Source of the DNA: JANLQB01 sp043735935
GTDB taxonomy: Bacteria; Verrucomicrobiota; Verrucomicrobiia; Chthoniobacterales; Chthoniobacteraceae
Reading direction: 5' to 3'
NCBI GenBank assembly: GCA_043735935.1
Contig: JAYTDO010000261.1
Span: 1 to 11,975 of the forward strand
DNA: 11,975 bases
The notes beneath the pieces were generated by a model, which saw nothing but the letters and a program-made list of their open reading frames with translations, had not been told where the DNA came from and searched no databases. Numbering within the stretch: position 1 is the first letter of the stretch; every line of letters begins with the position of its first letter. The position numbers and the translations under genes were made by a program. Below, one piece after another: positions 1 to 6,226 of this stretch.

Positions 1-930
1 CACCGTCTGCACGCTGTTGCTCACCTGCTCCCCTGCCGCAGACACCGTGTTCGCCTGCGCCGCCGTCTCCTCCGCATTCGCGCTCATCTGCTGGCTCACC
101 ATCGTCAGTTCCGAGGCCGAACTCGCCAGGACCGTTGCACTCCGTCCGATGCCGCGCATCGCGTCGCGAAGCCTTTGCGTGAGCTGATTCATCGTGCGAA
201 GCAGGTCGCTGATTTCGTCGTTGCCAGTCGCCTCGACTTCCGCGGTAAGATCGCCGTCCGCCAGCCGGTTGGCCATCGAGACGACTTGATTGATGTCCCC
301 CACCAACCGTCGCGCCACGGTATACCCGAGGCCGAAGATACTCGCCGTGCCGACGAGGACGGAAATCAGGATGAAATATTTCGTAAACGCCTGTTTTGCA
401 GCGGCCTCACGGGCATCCTTGTTGACGGCTTCCTCGATGAGCGTGTTGAGATTGGCCATCGGGCCCTCAAGGGCATCAAACGAGTTTTGAAATCCCGGGT
501 ATTGCGCTGCCGCCTTCGCGTGATCCGTCAACGCGACGAGTGCAATGCTATTTGCGCTCGAGATGTATGCGTCCAACCCAGGGCGCACGTCGCTCAGTGC
601 CTTTTCGACATCCTCGCCGAAATCGAGTTTATCCACGCGGTCCAGCGCACTTCGAAACTCCTTGGTGTGCCGTTCGAGATCGGCAGCGCCGGCCTCGGCG
701 TCCGCGACGGAGTACTTCCCCAGAATGACCGCCAGTACGTCGGCGCGGAGCGCGTCGTGCATCATATCGGCAACCATGTGGCAACGGATGCCTTGAAAAT
801 GGACCATTAGCTGACCGTTCGCGCTATTGATCTGCGTGACGCCAACAAAACCTGATGCTCCCAATGCAAAGGCGAGGATGGAACTGACTCCGGCGAGGCC
901 GAGAAGTTTACGATTGATGGTCCATTTCAT
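1..930 (-). CDS. Methyl-accepting chemotaxis protein, N-terminal 310 residues (cut by window edge)
   Basis: This is an inner-membrane chemoreceptor that would sense a periplasmic or membrane signal and control CheA through CheW. The start is ATG at 930, giving MKWTINRKLL. The frame then stays open to base 1, so the C-terminal signalling part lies outside the window. Visible parts are a first membrane helix at about residues 9-32, a helical periplasmic domain at about 35-183 with the look of a four-helix-bundle sensor, a second membrane helix at about 185-206 (YFILISVLVGTASIFGLGY), and a HAMP domain at about 207-262 containing LADGDL and the NDEI...L motif. The cytoplasmic coiled coil then begins (ANAEETAAQANTVSAAGEQV, typical of MCPs). 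No clear Shine-Dalgarno sequence precedes the start. The gene follows cheW after 23 bases and is the last visible gene of the chemosensory operon. The ligand cannot be predicted. Confidence 0.9.
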   Translation of the reverse strand, partial: MKWTINRKLLGLAGVSSILAFALGASGFVGVTQINSANGQLMVHFQGIRCHMVADMMHDALRADVLAVILGKYSVADAEAGAADLERHTKEFRSALDRVDKLDFGEDVEKALSDVRPGLDAYISSANSIALVALTDHAKAAAQYPGFQNSFDALEGPMANLNTLIEEAVNKDAREAAAKQAFTKYFILISVLVGTASIFGLGYTVARRLVGDINQVVSMANRLADGDLTAEVEATGNDEISDLLRTMNQLTQRLRDAMRGIGRSATVLASSASELTMVSQQMSANAEETAAQANTVSAAGEQVSNSVQTV

Positions 931-953
931 AGGAAGACGTTTGTTGGGTGTTG

Positions 954-1394
954 CTAAATGGTGGCGGCCACTCCGCCGATGAGGGCTTTGGTGTCGAGAT
1001 GGAGAAGGAGGCGTCCGCTTAACTTCACGACGCCCCGGACCACATCGCGGGCGGGCGGGCGCAGGGTGGGCGGTGGCAGTTCGTACGCGTCGTCCGCGAT
1101 CGAGAGGACCTCGCCCACGGAATCGACTAGCAGGCTGACGGCACCCTCGGGCGTCCCAACGACGATATTCATGAGCTCCATCCCCGCCTGCCTCGCCGGA
1201 AGATCCAGGCGCCGCCGAAGGTCGATGGCGGTAACGAGTTGACCTCGCACGTTGAGCAATCCTGCCACGGCGCGCGGGGCGAGCGGCACTCGCGTCATCT
1301 GTTGCGGCCGGATCACTTCCTGCACCTCGACGACGTCGATTCCGAACAAATGTCCGTCGATCAGAAACGTGCAAACTTCGTGAAAACCGTTCAT
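954..1394 (-). CDS. cheW: CheW-type chemotaxis adaptor protein
   Basis: This 146-residue cytoplasmic scaffold couples chemoreceptors to the CheA kinase. The whole protein is a single CheW domain of the usual length: an N-terminal strand (VCTFLIDGHLFGIDV), the conserved EVIRP region at 26-30, the NVRG motif at 48-51 that contacts receptor and kinase, a second subdomain around LLVDSVGEVLSI, and the closing strand LLLHLDTKAL. The ATG start at 1394 overlaps the TGA of cheA in the 4-base ATGA at 1391-1394. It has a good Shine-Dalgarno sequence inside the end of cheA. Coupled translation with cheA and assembly into one signalling array with the neighbouring receptor are expected. The CheW family identity is very secure. 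Whether it works in flagellar motility, pilus motility or another output is not shown. Confidence 0.95.
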   Translation of the reverse strand: MNGFHEVCTFLIDGHLFGIDVVEVQEVIRPQQMTRVPLAPRAVAGLLNVRGQLVTAIDLRRRLDLPARQAGMELMNIVVGTPEGAVSLLVDSVGEVLSIADDAYELPPPTLRPPARDVVRGVVKLSGRLLLHLDTKALIGGVAATI

Positions 1395-3484
1395 TGGGCC
1401 ACCTCGTCAAAAAAGCTGGGATCGTCAGCCCGAATGATCGCCCGGACATCGAGCAAATCCGTGACTCGCGATCCGATCACCGCGGAACCAAGGATGCCGG
1501 GTTGTGGAGTCCCGCGCTGAAAGCGGGTGGACTCGTGGACGATGTCTTGGATGTGGCTGACGACCAGCCCCACGCTTCGTCCATGTTCGGTATAAATGAT
1601 CGCTCGAATCAAATCGCTGGATTGGTCCGCGAGCGATGTTTCCAGAGCACCCGCGACGGAAACGAGCGGGAGGATCTGGCCGCGATATTGCACCGCATTC
1701 CGGGCACCCGTTCGCTCGATATCCTTGCGCCCGAACTCCTCGAGACGGGCGACGGCTGAAAGCGGCATCGCCATTCCGCGCTCGCCGACGCCAAAGAGCA
1801 GCAGCTCTTCGCGTGCGTCCTCCGGAGCCTTCGGAGCCTGCTCGACGGTCGTGTGCGAGTGCGCTTCGGCAGCGATGAGTTCGGCGCGGCGGGCGAGGCT
1901 GAAGACATCGAGAATCAGAGCTACGGTCCCGTCCCCCATGATGGTGGCACCCGCCAGGCATGGCGTCCCTTTGAGCAACCAGCCCAGCGGCTTTACCACG
2001 ATCTCGCCGGCGTCGTGGACGTCTTCGACGATGATGCCGAAGCGCCGTTCGCCAGCTTGCAAGACGACGATTTGAACCGTGTTTCCATCCGGACGGACGG
2101 TGGAAACCTGGAGCTCATCTCCGAGATGCAGCACCGGCAGTAAGTTACCCCGAAGTCGATGCACCAAGGCGCCGTGGACACTTTCGAGACCGCCGACGCG
2201 TTCCACTCGGAGCAACTCGGTCACATTGACTTGCGGGATCGCGTAACGATCCCCCCCGCAACTGACCGTCAGCGCCGGAATGATGGCCAGGGTGAGAGGA
2301 ATCCGAATCTTGAAGGTCGTCCCGCGGCCGGCCTCGGTGAGCACGTCGACGATGCCGCCGACCCGCTCGATGTGGGTCTTCACCACATCCATTCCGACAC
2401 CGCGGCCGGAAATGCTGCTGACTTTTGCCGCGGTCGAAAATCCCGGCACAAAAATGAGGTCGATTGCCTCGCGCTCGTTCATTCGCGCCGCCTGCTCAGG
2501 AGTCACGAGCCCTCGTTCGATAGCGAGCCTCTTGACCGTCTCCGCGTTGATACCAGCGCCGTCGTCGGCCATCTCGATATTGACCAGCCCGCCTTCGTGG
2601 TAGGCGCGAAGGGAAAGAGAGCCCTCTGCGGGTTTCCCGGCGGCGACCCGCACTTCCGGCGTCTCGATGCCGTGATCGATTGCGTTTCGCACCAGATGAG
2701 TCAGCGGATCACGGATCGCATCGAGGAGGGTTCGGTCGAGTTCCGTGTGAGCGCCTTCGATTCCGAGGCGGACCCGCTTCGAGCAGGCTTGGGCAAGGTC
2801 TCGGACGAGCCTTGGAAACTTTCCCCAAACGTTGGTCATCGGCTCCATTCGCGTCTTCATCACGCGCTCCTGCAGTTCACTGGTGATGATGTTGAGCCGC
2901 TGGGAGGCGACGGCGAAGCACGTATTCTCGCTGCGAACGGAACTTTGGACGATTTGATTCCGAGTGAGCACCAGTTCCCCGACCATGTTCATCAATTGAT
3001 CCAGAAGCGCGACGCTGACCCGCACGGTCGAATCCACCGATCCGGTTTCACCACCCGCTGCCACCGGCTTCTCGATGCTCTCAATCCCACGATCGAGCGA
3101 CGCTTGCCGACTCGATTGGAGCCTCGTGAGCATCGTGACGATTGGCTCTTCGTCGATGACGCCCTCGCTGCCGCAGGCTTCGATGTTTGCGAGCATTTCG
3201 CGGATCACGTCCGAAGTCGCCAATAACGCATTGGCGATCGTGGCACTCATCGCGAATTTTCCGTCGCGCAGGAGGCTCAGCAGATTCTCGGCTGCGTGGG
3301 CGATGGCTTCGAGTTTTTCAAATGCGAGAAACCCGCACGTCCCTTTCAGGGAATGCATCGTGCGGAAAATCCCGGCGAGAGTACCCGGCGAAGATGGGTC
3401 TTTTTCGAGAGCGACCAGATCGCGCTCGAGTTGGTCCAGGTTCTCCCTGCTTTCAATGATGAATTCCTTGGTGACCTCGTCCAT
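1391..3484 (-). CDS. cheA: CheA-type histidine kinase with two C-terminal CheW-like domains and no P2
   Basis: This 697-residue chemotaxis kinase autophosphorylates on a histidine and passes phosphate to response regulators under receptor control. Domains in order: P1 (Hpt) at about 1-105 with phospho-acceptor H44 in MHSLKG; a short linker at about 122-150 with no P2 regulator-docking domain; P3 dimerisation helices at about 152-215 (LDQLMNMVGELVLTRNQI); P4 ATPase at about 216-396 with N box HLVRNAIDHG (263-272), G1 DDGAG (307-311), F box PGFST (347-351) and G2 GRGVGMD (360-366); P5 CheW-like at about 398-535; and a second CheW-like domain at about 557-690 (LLLFGVGERGMAMPL, QYRGQILPLVSV). The frame runs upstream to 3703, but the start at 3484 (MDEVTKEFIIES) is chosen because P1 begins there and the extension overlaps the upstream regulator gene. 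No clear Shine-Dalgarno sequence is seen. It lies 16 bases after the regulator gene and overlaps cheW by 4 bases. Confidence 0.95.
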   Translation of the reverse strand: MDEVTKEFIIESRENLDQLERDLVALEKDPSSPGTLAGIFRTMHSLKGTCGFLAFEKLEAIAHAAENLLSLLRDGKFAMSATIANALLATSDVIREMLANIEACGSEGVIDEEPIVTMLTRLQSSRQASLDRGIESIEKPVAAGGETGSVDSTVRVSVALLDQLMNMVGELVLTRNQIVQSSVRSENTCFAVASQRLNIITSELQERVMKTRMEPMTNVWGKFPRLVRDLAQACSKRVRLGIEGAHTELDRTLLDAIRDPLTHLVRNAIDHGIETPEVRVAAGKPAEGSLSLRAYHEGGLVNIEMADDGAGINAETVKRLAIERGLVTPEQAARMNEREAIDLIFVPGFSTAAKVSSISGRGVGMDVVKTHIERVGGIVDVLTEAGRGTTFKIRIPLTLAIIPALTVSCGGDRYAIPQVNVTELLRVERVGGLESVHGALVHRLRGNLLPVLHLGDELQVSTVRPDGNTVQIVVLQAGERRFGIIVEDVHDAGEIVVKPLGWLLKGTPCLAGATIMGDGTVALILDVFSLARRAELIAAEAHSHTTVEQAPKAPEDAREELLLFGVGERGMAMPLSAVARLEEFGRKDIERTGARNAVQYRGQILPLVSVAGALETSLADQSSDLIRAIIYTEHGRSVGLVVSHIQDIVHESTRFQRGTPQPGILGSAVIGSRVTDLLDVRAIIRADDPSFFDEVAQ
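1399..1405 (-). promoter_or_regulatory. Ribosome binding site of cheW
   Basis: On the minus strand GAGGTGG lies 4 bases before the ATG at 1394. It is inside the cheA reading frame and supports the start that overlaps the cheA stop codon. It suggests reinitiation or coupled translation of cheW. Confidence 0.7.
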
Positions 3485-3500
3485 GGTTGATCGCGTTGTG

Positions 3501-4130
3501 CTAGCCGACGCTTGGCTGCGCGTGTGCCGCTTCGGGCTCGCTGGCGGCGATCTGCGCCACTTCGTTCTCCATGTCGCGGATGACCTTGTCGTAACATTGC
3601 GGGCAGATGCCGTGGCTGAAACGACTGCCAGTGTGAGCCTGGACGTATTGCTCGATGTTGCTCCAGAAATCGTCGTCCTCACGGATTTGCCGACAATAGG
3701 CACAGATCGGGATGAGGGCCTTGAGTTGGCCGATCTCCCGGGTGAATCCGAGAATGCGCTTCGCCACCCTCAAGCGCCGCCACAGGCTCACGCTGGTGAG
3801 GGGTTTGCTCAGAAAGTCATCCGTTCCGGCATAGCTCGCATTGTCGCAGTCGGCTTCTTCCGTGCGCTCCGCGGTGACGAGGATGAAATACGTGTACTCG
3901 GTCTGCTCCCGAGCACGCACTCGGCCGCAAAGTTCGACCCCGTCCATCTCGGGCATTTGCCAGTCGCTGATGATCACCCGCGAAGGCTGCGCGTCGAAGG
4001 CCTCCCATGCGGCTTTGCCATTTTCAAATGCGCGCACTTTGTGTCCCATCGTCGTGAGCATCGTGATCAAACGGCGCCGAGTGATCGGCTCATCTTCGGC
4101 AATGATGATGTCTAGGCAAGCGCCTGGCAT
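3501..4130 (-). CDS. Response regulator: REC domain plus C-terminal four-cysteine domain
   Basis: This 209-residue cytoplasmic regulator is probably phosphorylated by CheA or via the adjacent Hpt protein. The REC domain spans about 7-125 with a full active site: acidic E12/D13, phospho-acceptor D56 (ISDWQMPEMDG), T86 and K109 (SKP). A helix leads to a C-terminal domain at about 135-190 with C143xxC146 (PICAYCRQIR), FW at 155-156, and SHGICPQC with H173, C176 and C179. This CxxC/HGICPxC module is a recurring tail on signalling proteins and looks like a metal site, probably zinc. Its output is unknown to me. There is no DNA-binding helix-turn-helix, GGDEF or other standard output domain. ATG 4130 is chosen because TGAGGA sits 5 bases upstream. 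The alternative ATG at 4142 would overlap the hpt stop as ATGA but has no Shine-Dalgarno sequence. Confidence 0.9.
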   Translation of the reverse strand: MPGACLDIIIAEDEPITRRRLITMLTTMGHKVRAFENGKAAWEAFDAQPSRVIISDWQMPEMDGVELCGRVRAREQTEYTYFILVTAERTEEADCDNASYAGTDDFLSKPLTSVSLWRRLRVAKRILGFTREIGQLKALIPICAYCRQIREDDDFWSNIEQYVQAHTGSRFSHGICPQCYDKVIRDMENEVAQIAASEPEAAHAQPSVG

Positions 4131-4135
4131 GATAG

Positions 4136-4141
4136 TCCTCA
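4136..4141 (-). promoter_or_regulatory. Ribosome binding site deciding the regulator start
   Basis: TGAGGA on the minus strand stands 5 bases before ATG 4130, and its first three bases are the TGA stop of the hpt gene. Terminating ribosomes would therefore sit on the next gene's binding site, which favours coupled translation and the start at 4130 over the ATG at 4142. Confidence 0.65.
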
Positions 4142-4537
4142 TAGCGATGATTTGTTTCGGCATTCGTCCGACAGCGCCGCTTCGACACGGCGGTATTCGC
4201 GCCGCACTTCGGCGACCATTCCACTGACCGACACTGTATCGCCCGCGCGTCCGGCCTGCTCCATTTCCTCGCAAAGCGATTGCAGTGGATGTGCGCCAAA
4301 ATTGGCGGCGGCGCCCTTGAGTTGGTGGGCGGCCCTCCGCATTGCGTTGGCGTCGCCGCTGCGAACGGCAGCCGCGATCCGCTCGATGTTCTCCGGGCCT
4401 TCCTGCTCAAACATTTTCACCAGGTCATCGATCCCCTCCCCCGCAAACTCGATGCGGAGTTGTGTAATCTCGGCAGATCCAATGGCGGGCGGCTTCGGGA
4501 GCGGTAGAACAGAATGAATTTCGGCTTCAAGATGCAT
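4139..4537 (-). CDS. Stand-alone Hpt (histidine phosphotransfer) domain protein
   Basis: This 132-residue protein with a single Hpt four-helix domain carries phosphate between kinases and REC domains. The active-site motif is AHQLKGAAANFG with H71 as the phospho-acceptor. Flanking helices (LRIEFAGEGIDDLVKMFEQE before; LQSLCEEMEQAGRAG after) match the family. About 20 residues rich in proline precede the domain. The start at 4537 (MHLEAEIHS) has a Shine-Dalgarno sequence, GAGGA, at good distance. This is the first gene of the chemosensory operon and joins the response regulator gene by a stop/SD overlap, so the two are likely partners. Because CheA has its own P1 histidine, this second Hpt may act as a phosphate sink or may bring in phosphate from another, hybrid kinase. 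The family call is secure; the role is inference. Confidence 0.9.
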   Translation of the reverse strand: MHLEAEIHSVLPLPKPPAIGSAEITQLRIEFAGEGIDDLVKMFEQEGPENIERIAAAVRSGDANAMRRAAHQLKGAAANFGAHPLQSLCEEMEQAGRAGDTVSVSGMVAEVRREYRRVEAALSDECRNKSSL

Positions 4538-4544
4538 GGGTTAA

Positions 4545-4549
4545 TCCTC
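4545..4549 (-). promoter_or_regulatory. Ribosome binding site of the hpt gene
   Basis: GAGGA on the minus strand lies 7 bases before ATG 4537. The remaining 141-base spacer up to the TPR gene stop (4538-4678) shows no convincing promoter or terminator, although it must hold the operon promoter unless the TPR gene is co-transcribed. Confidence 0.7.
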
Positions 4550-4678
4550 GTTTTAGACACGCAACAAAAAGCACGTGCCATACGCCCCACCGAAGGACCG
4601 CTACCGACTGCACCACGGGAATCCCCCGAAATGCCTACATACTTTCCCGCGACCGATAATCCGACAACCCCGCCGCGC

Positions 4679-5968
4679 TCAGCGCGCCTCGCGATACGCC
4701 TTCTTCTCCTTATACAAAGCGATCCGGTCCTTGATCTCCTTCTGCACTTCTTCCGGCTCACTGGCGCTCAGCTTCACGGCCTCATCCTGCCACTTCAGCG
4801 CCTCGGGAAAATCACCCTTTTCCGCATACGCAGCCGCGAGCGTGTCGATGTAGGCAGAGGTCTTGAATTCCGTCAGTTTGCAGGCCTCCGTCGCCAGTTC
4901 CACCGCGCGTTTCCCGTCGCGGACACCTTCCTTCGGCGCAGTGGCCAGCAGCCATGCGTAGTCGTTGTAGGGCTGCGGTTCTTTCGGAAAAAACTTGAGC
5001 GTCTCCGCGTAATCGGCAAGGGATTTCTCGAATGCGCCCGCTCCGTAGTGCGCCGACGCGCGGCCCATCAAGGCTCGGAAGTCTCCGGGTTCCTCGACGA
5101 GCGCCGCGTCGTAATCCGCGATGGCCTCCGCCCATTTCTTTCCCATCCGGCGCAGTTCCGCACGGCCGATCAAGGCCGCACCCTCCTTCGGATCCATCTT
5201 TAGAGCCGACTCGAAATCCGCCATCGCCTTTTCGGTTTCATCGAGCGCGGCGCGGGCAAACCCGCGCTGCGCAAGGGCCCGCGCATCCTTCGGCGAGAGT
5301 TCGATTACTTTCGAATAATCATCCACGGATTTCTGGTACTCGCCCTTCATGAACTCGACGCCCGCCCGTCCAGCGAAGCCTAGGGGATCGCTCGGATTCA
5401 TCAGGATCGCGCGCTCGAAATCCACGAGGGCCGCAGCCCAGTTTTGCTTGAGAAGATGCAAGTGCCCGCGGCTGACGATTGCCTGCGGATTGTTCGGATT
5501 CACGTCGATCGCCGCATCCAGGTCGCCGAGTGCCGCCGCGATGTCCCCCCGTTCACCAAAGATCAGACCACGGCAATAAAGTGCCCAATCATCCTGCGGA
5601 TCGAGCCGCAGCCCCGCGTTGAGATCGGCGATCGCCAGATCCAACTCGCGCCGCTTTTGGTGCACGTAGCCACGGTATCCGTACGATTGTGGATTCCGCG
5701 GGTCGAGGCGCACCGCCTCGTCCAGATCGCTCAGCGCCTTGTCCCACTCGCTCTTTCCGGCCAGCAATCGCCCGCGCCAGTAATGCGCCACGGCATTTTC
5801 CGGCTGCGCCGCCAATGCCGCGTCCAGCGCCTTCAGCGCGCCCTCGGGGTCTCGCGCTCTCAGCGCCTCCTCGGCTTCGGCGAGATAATCCCGTTTCAGC
5901 GCTTTGATCGCTGCCGGGCTTTGGGTGGAAAGAGCAAGTAGGGCGGCGAGGACGAGCGCGGGTTTCAT
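4679..5968 (-). CDS. Secreted tetratricopeptide-repeat protein
   Basis: This 429-residue exported protein is built almost wholly of TPR repeats, which form a superhelical scaffold for protein binding. The start is ATG 5968, which gives a signal peptide (K2, hydrophobic core at about 4-13, likely cleavage near S17-P-A-A20). The frame is open 17 codons further up, but that would bury the signal. Repeats follow at an exact 34-residue spacing: about 25-58, 59-92, 93-126, 127-160, 161-194, 195-228, 229-262, 263-296 and 297-330, most ending in a LDP or similar turn (RLDPRN, RLDPQD, DVNPNN, KMDPKE). Two longer units follow at 331-404, with YNDYAWLLATAP and YIDTLAAAYAEKGDFPEA, and then a charged tail. 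No enzymatic domain and no later membrane segment is seen, so it is probably periplasmic. No Shine-Dalgarno sequence is visible. It precedes the chemosensory operon on the same strand by 141 bases; a functional link is not shown. Confidence 0.88.
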   Translation of the reverse strand: MKPALVLAALLALSTQSPAAIKALKRDYLAEAEEALRARDPEGALKALDAALAAQPENAVAHYWRGRLLAGKSEWDKALSDLDEAVRLDPRNPQSYGYRGYVHQKRRELDLAIADLNAGLRLDPQDDWALYCRGLIFGERGDIAAALGDLDAAIDVNPNNPQAIVSRGHLHLLKQNWAAALVDFERAILMNPSDPLGFAGRAGVEFMKGEYQKSVDDYSKVIELSPKDARALAQRGFARAALDETEKAMADFESALKMDPKEGAALIGRAELRRMGKKWAEAIADYDAALVEEPGDFRALMGRASAHYGAGAFEKSLADYAETLKFFPKEPQPYNDYAWLLATAPKEGVRDGKRAVELATEACKLTEFKTSAYIDTLAAAYAEKGDFPEALKWQDEAVKLSASEPEEVQKEIKDRIALYKEKKAYREAR

Positions 5969-5987
5969 GCAGGTGCATCGAGCGTCA

Positions 5988-6004
5988 CGCCGGCATCCCC
6001 GGCG
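5988..6004 (-). other. Small perfect hairpin in the TPR gene leader
   Basis: CGCCGG and CCGGCG form a 6-bp stem around a 5-base loop, 19 bases upstream of the TPR gene start. It could form in the leader RNA and affect translation. It may also be chance in GC-rich DNA, as no T-tract or covarying partner is visible. Confidence 0.3.
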
Positions 6005-6089
6005 GTCAAGCGTCCCCACAAAATTCCCGGACTTCTTTTAAACGAAACGGCCACGCGCGTGTCTGAAGCCGTTGTTCCGGGGGGAACGC

Positions 6090-6133
6090 GGGGTCGTCGG
6101 CCACTCGGTCGGCGGCCCCATTTTCTTTGTTTT
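6090..6133 (+). terminator. Strong hairpin with T-rich tail in the aspS leader (attenuator or terminator)
   Basis: Bases 6090-6102 pair with 6107-6119 as a 13-bp stem (three G-U pairs in RNA, the rest Watson-Crick) closed by the 4-base loop ACTC. It is followed at once by ATTTTCTTTGTTTT (6120-6133). This is the shape of an intrinsic terminator on the plus strand. No plus-strand gene precedes it in the window: the left neighbour is on the minus strand, and the hairpin lies about 94 bases before the aspS start. It may therefore attenuate aspS from a promoter further up, stop antisense transcription into or out of the divergent spacer, or be a dispersed palindromic element. The structure is read directly from sequence; its role is inference. 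A smaller GTTCC/GGAAC hairpin lies just upstream at 6074-6087. Confidence 0.6.
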
Positions 6134-6226
6134 GCCCCCGATTCCCGAGTCGCGCAAACCGTGGAAATTCTTCTCCACACCGCCCACATTTCCGCTACGT
6201 TCCGCGCTCCTTTCCTTCAAAGCACC

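Noticed and set aside
2159..3226. A 355-codon plus-strand frame opposite cheA
   Set aside because: The opposite strand encodes the P1-P4 domains of CheA with intact motifs; the plus-strand product has no recognisable domain.
3485..3703. Upstream extension of cheA by 73 codons
   Set aside because: The extension is Arg/Ser/Thr-rich, lies out of frame inside the response regulator gene, and precedes the natural start of the P1 domain at 3484.
3075..4115. A 346-codon plus-strand frame spanning cheA and the regulator gene
   Set aside because: It crosses two well-supported genes on the minus strand and has no domain of its own.
4561..4580. Possible sigma-54 promoter before the hpt gene (TGGCAC and TTGC on the minus strand)
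   Set aside because: The two elements are separated by 10 bases instead of 5, and at the correct spacing the -12 GC is missing. The GCACGTGC palindrome within it is too short to call an operator.
6059..6226. Upstream 56-codon extension of AspRS
   Set aside because: It would translate through the leader hairpin and adds residues before the conserved OB-fold start, where bacterial AspRS begins.
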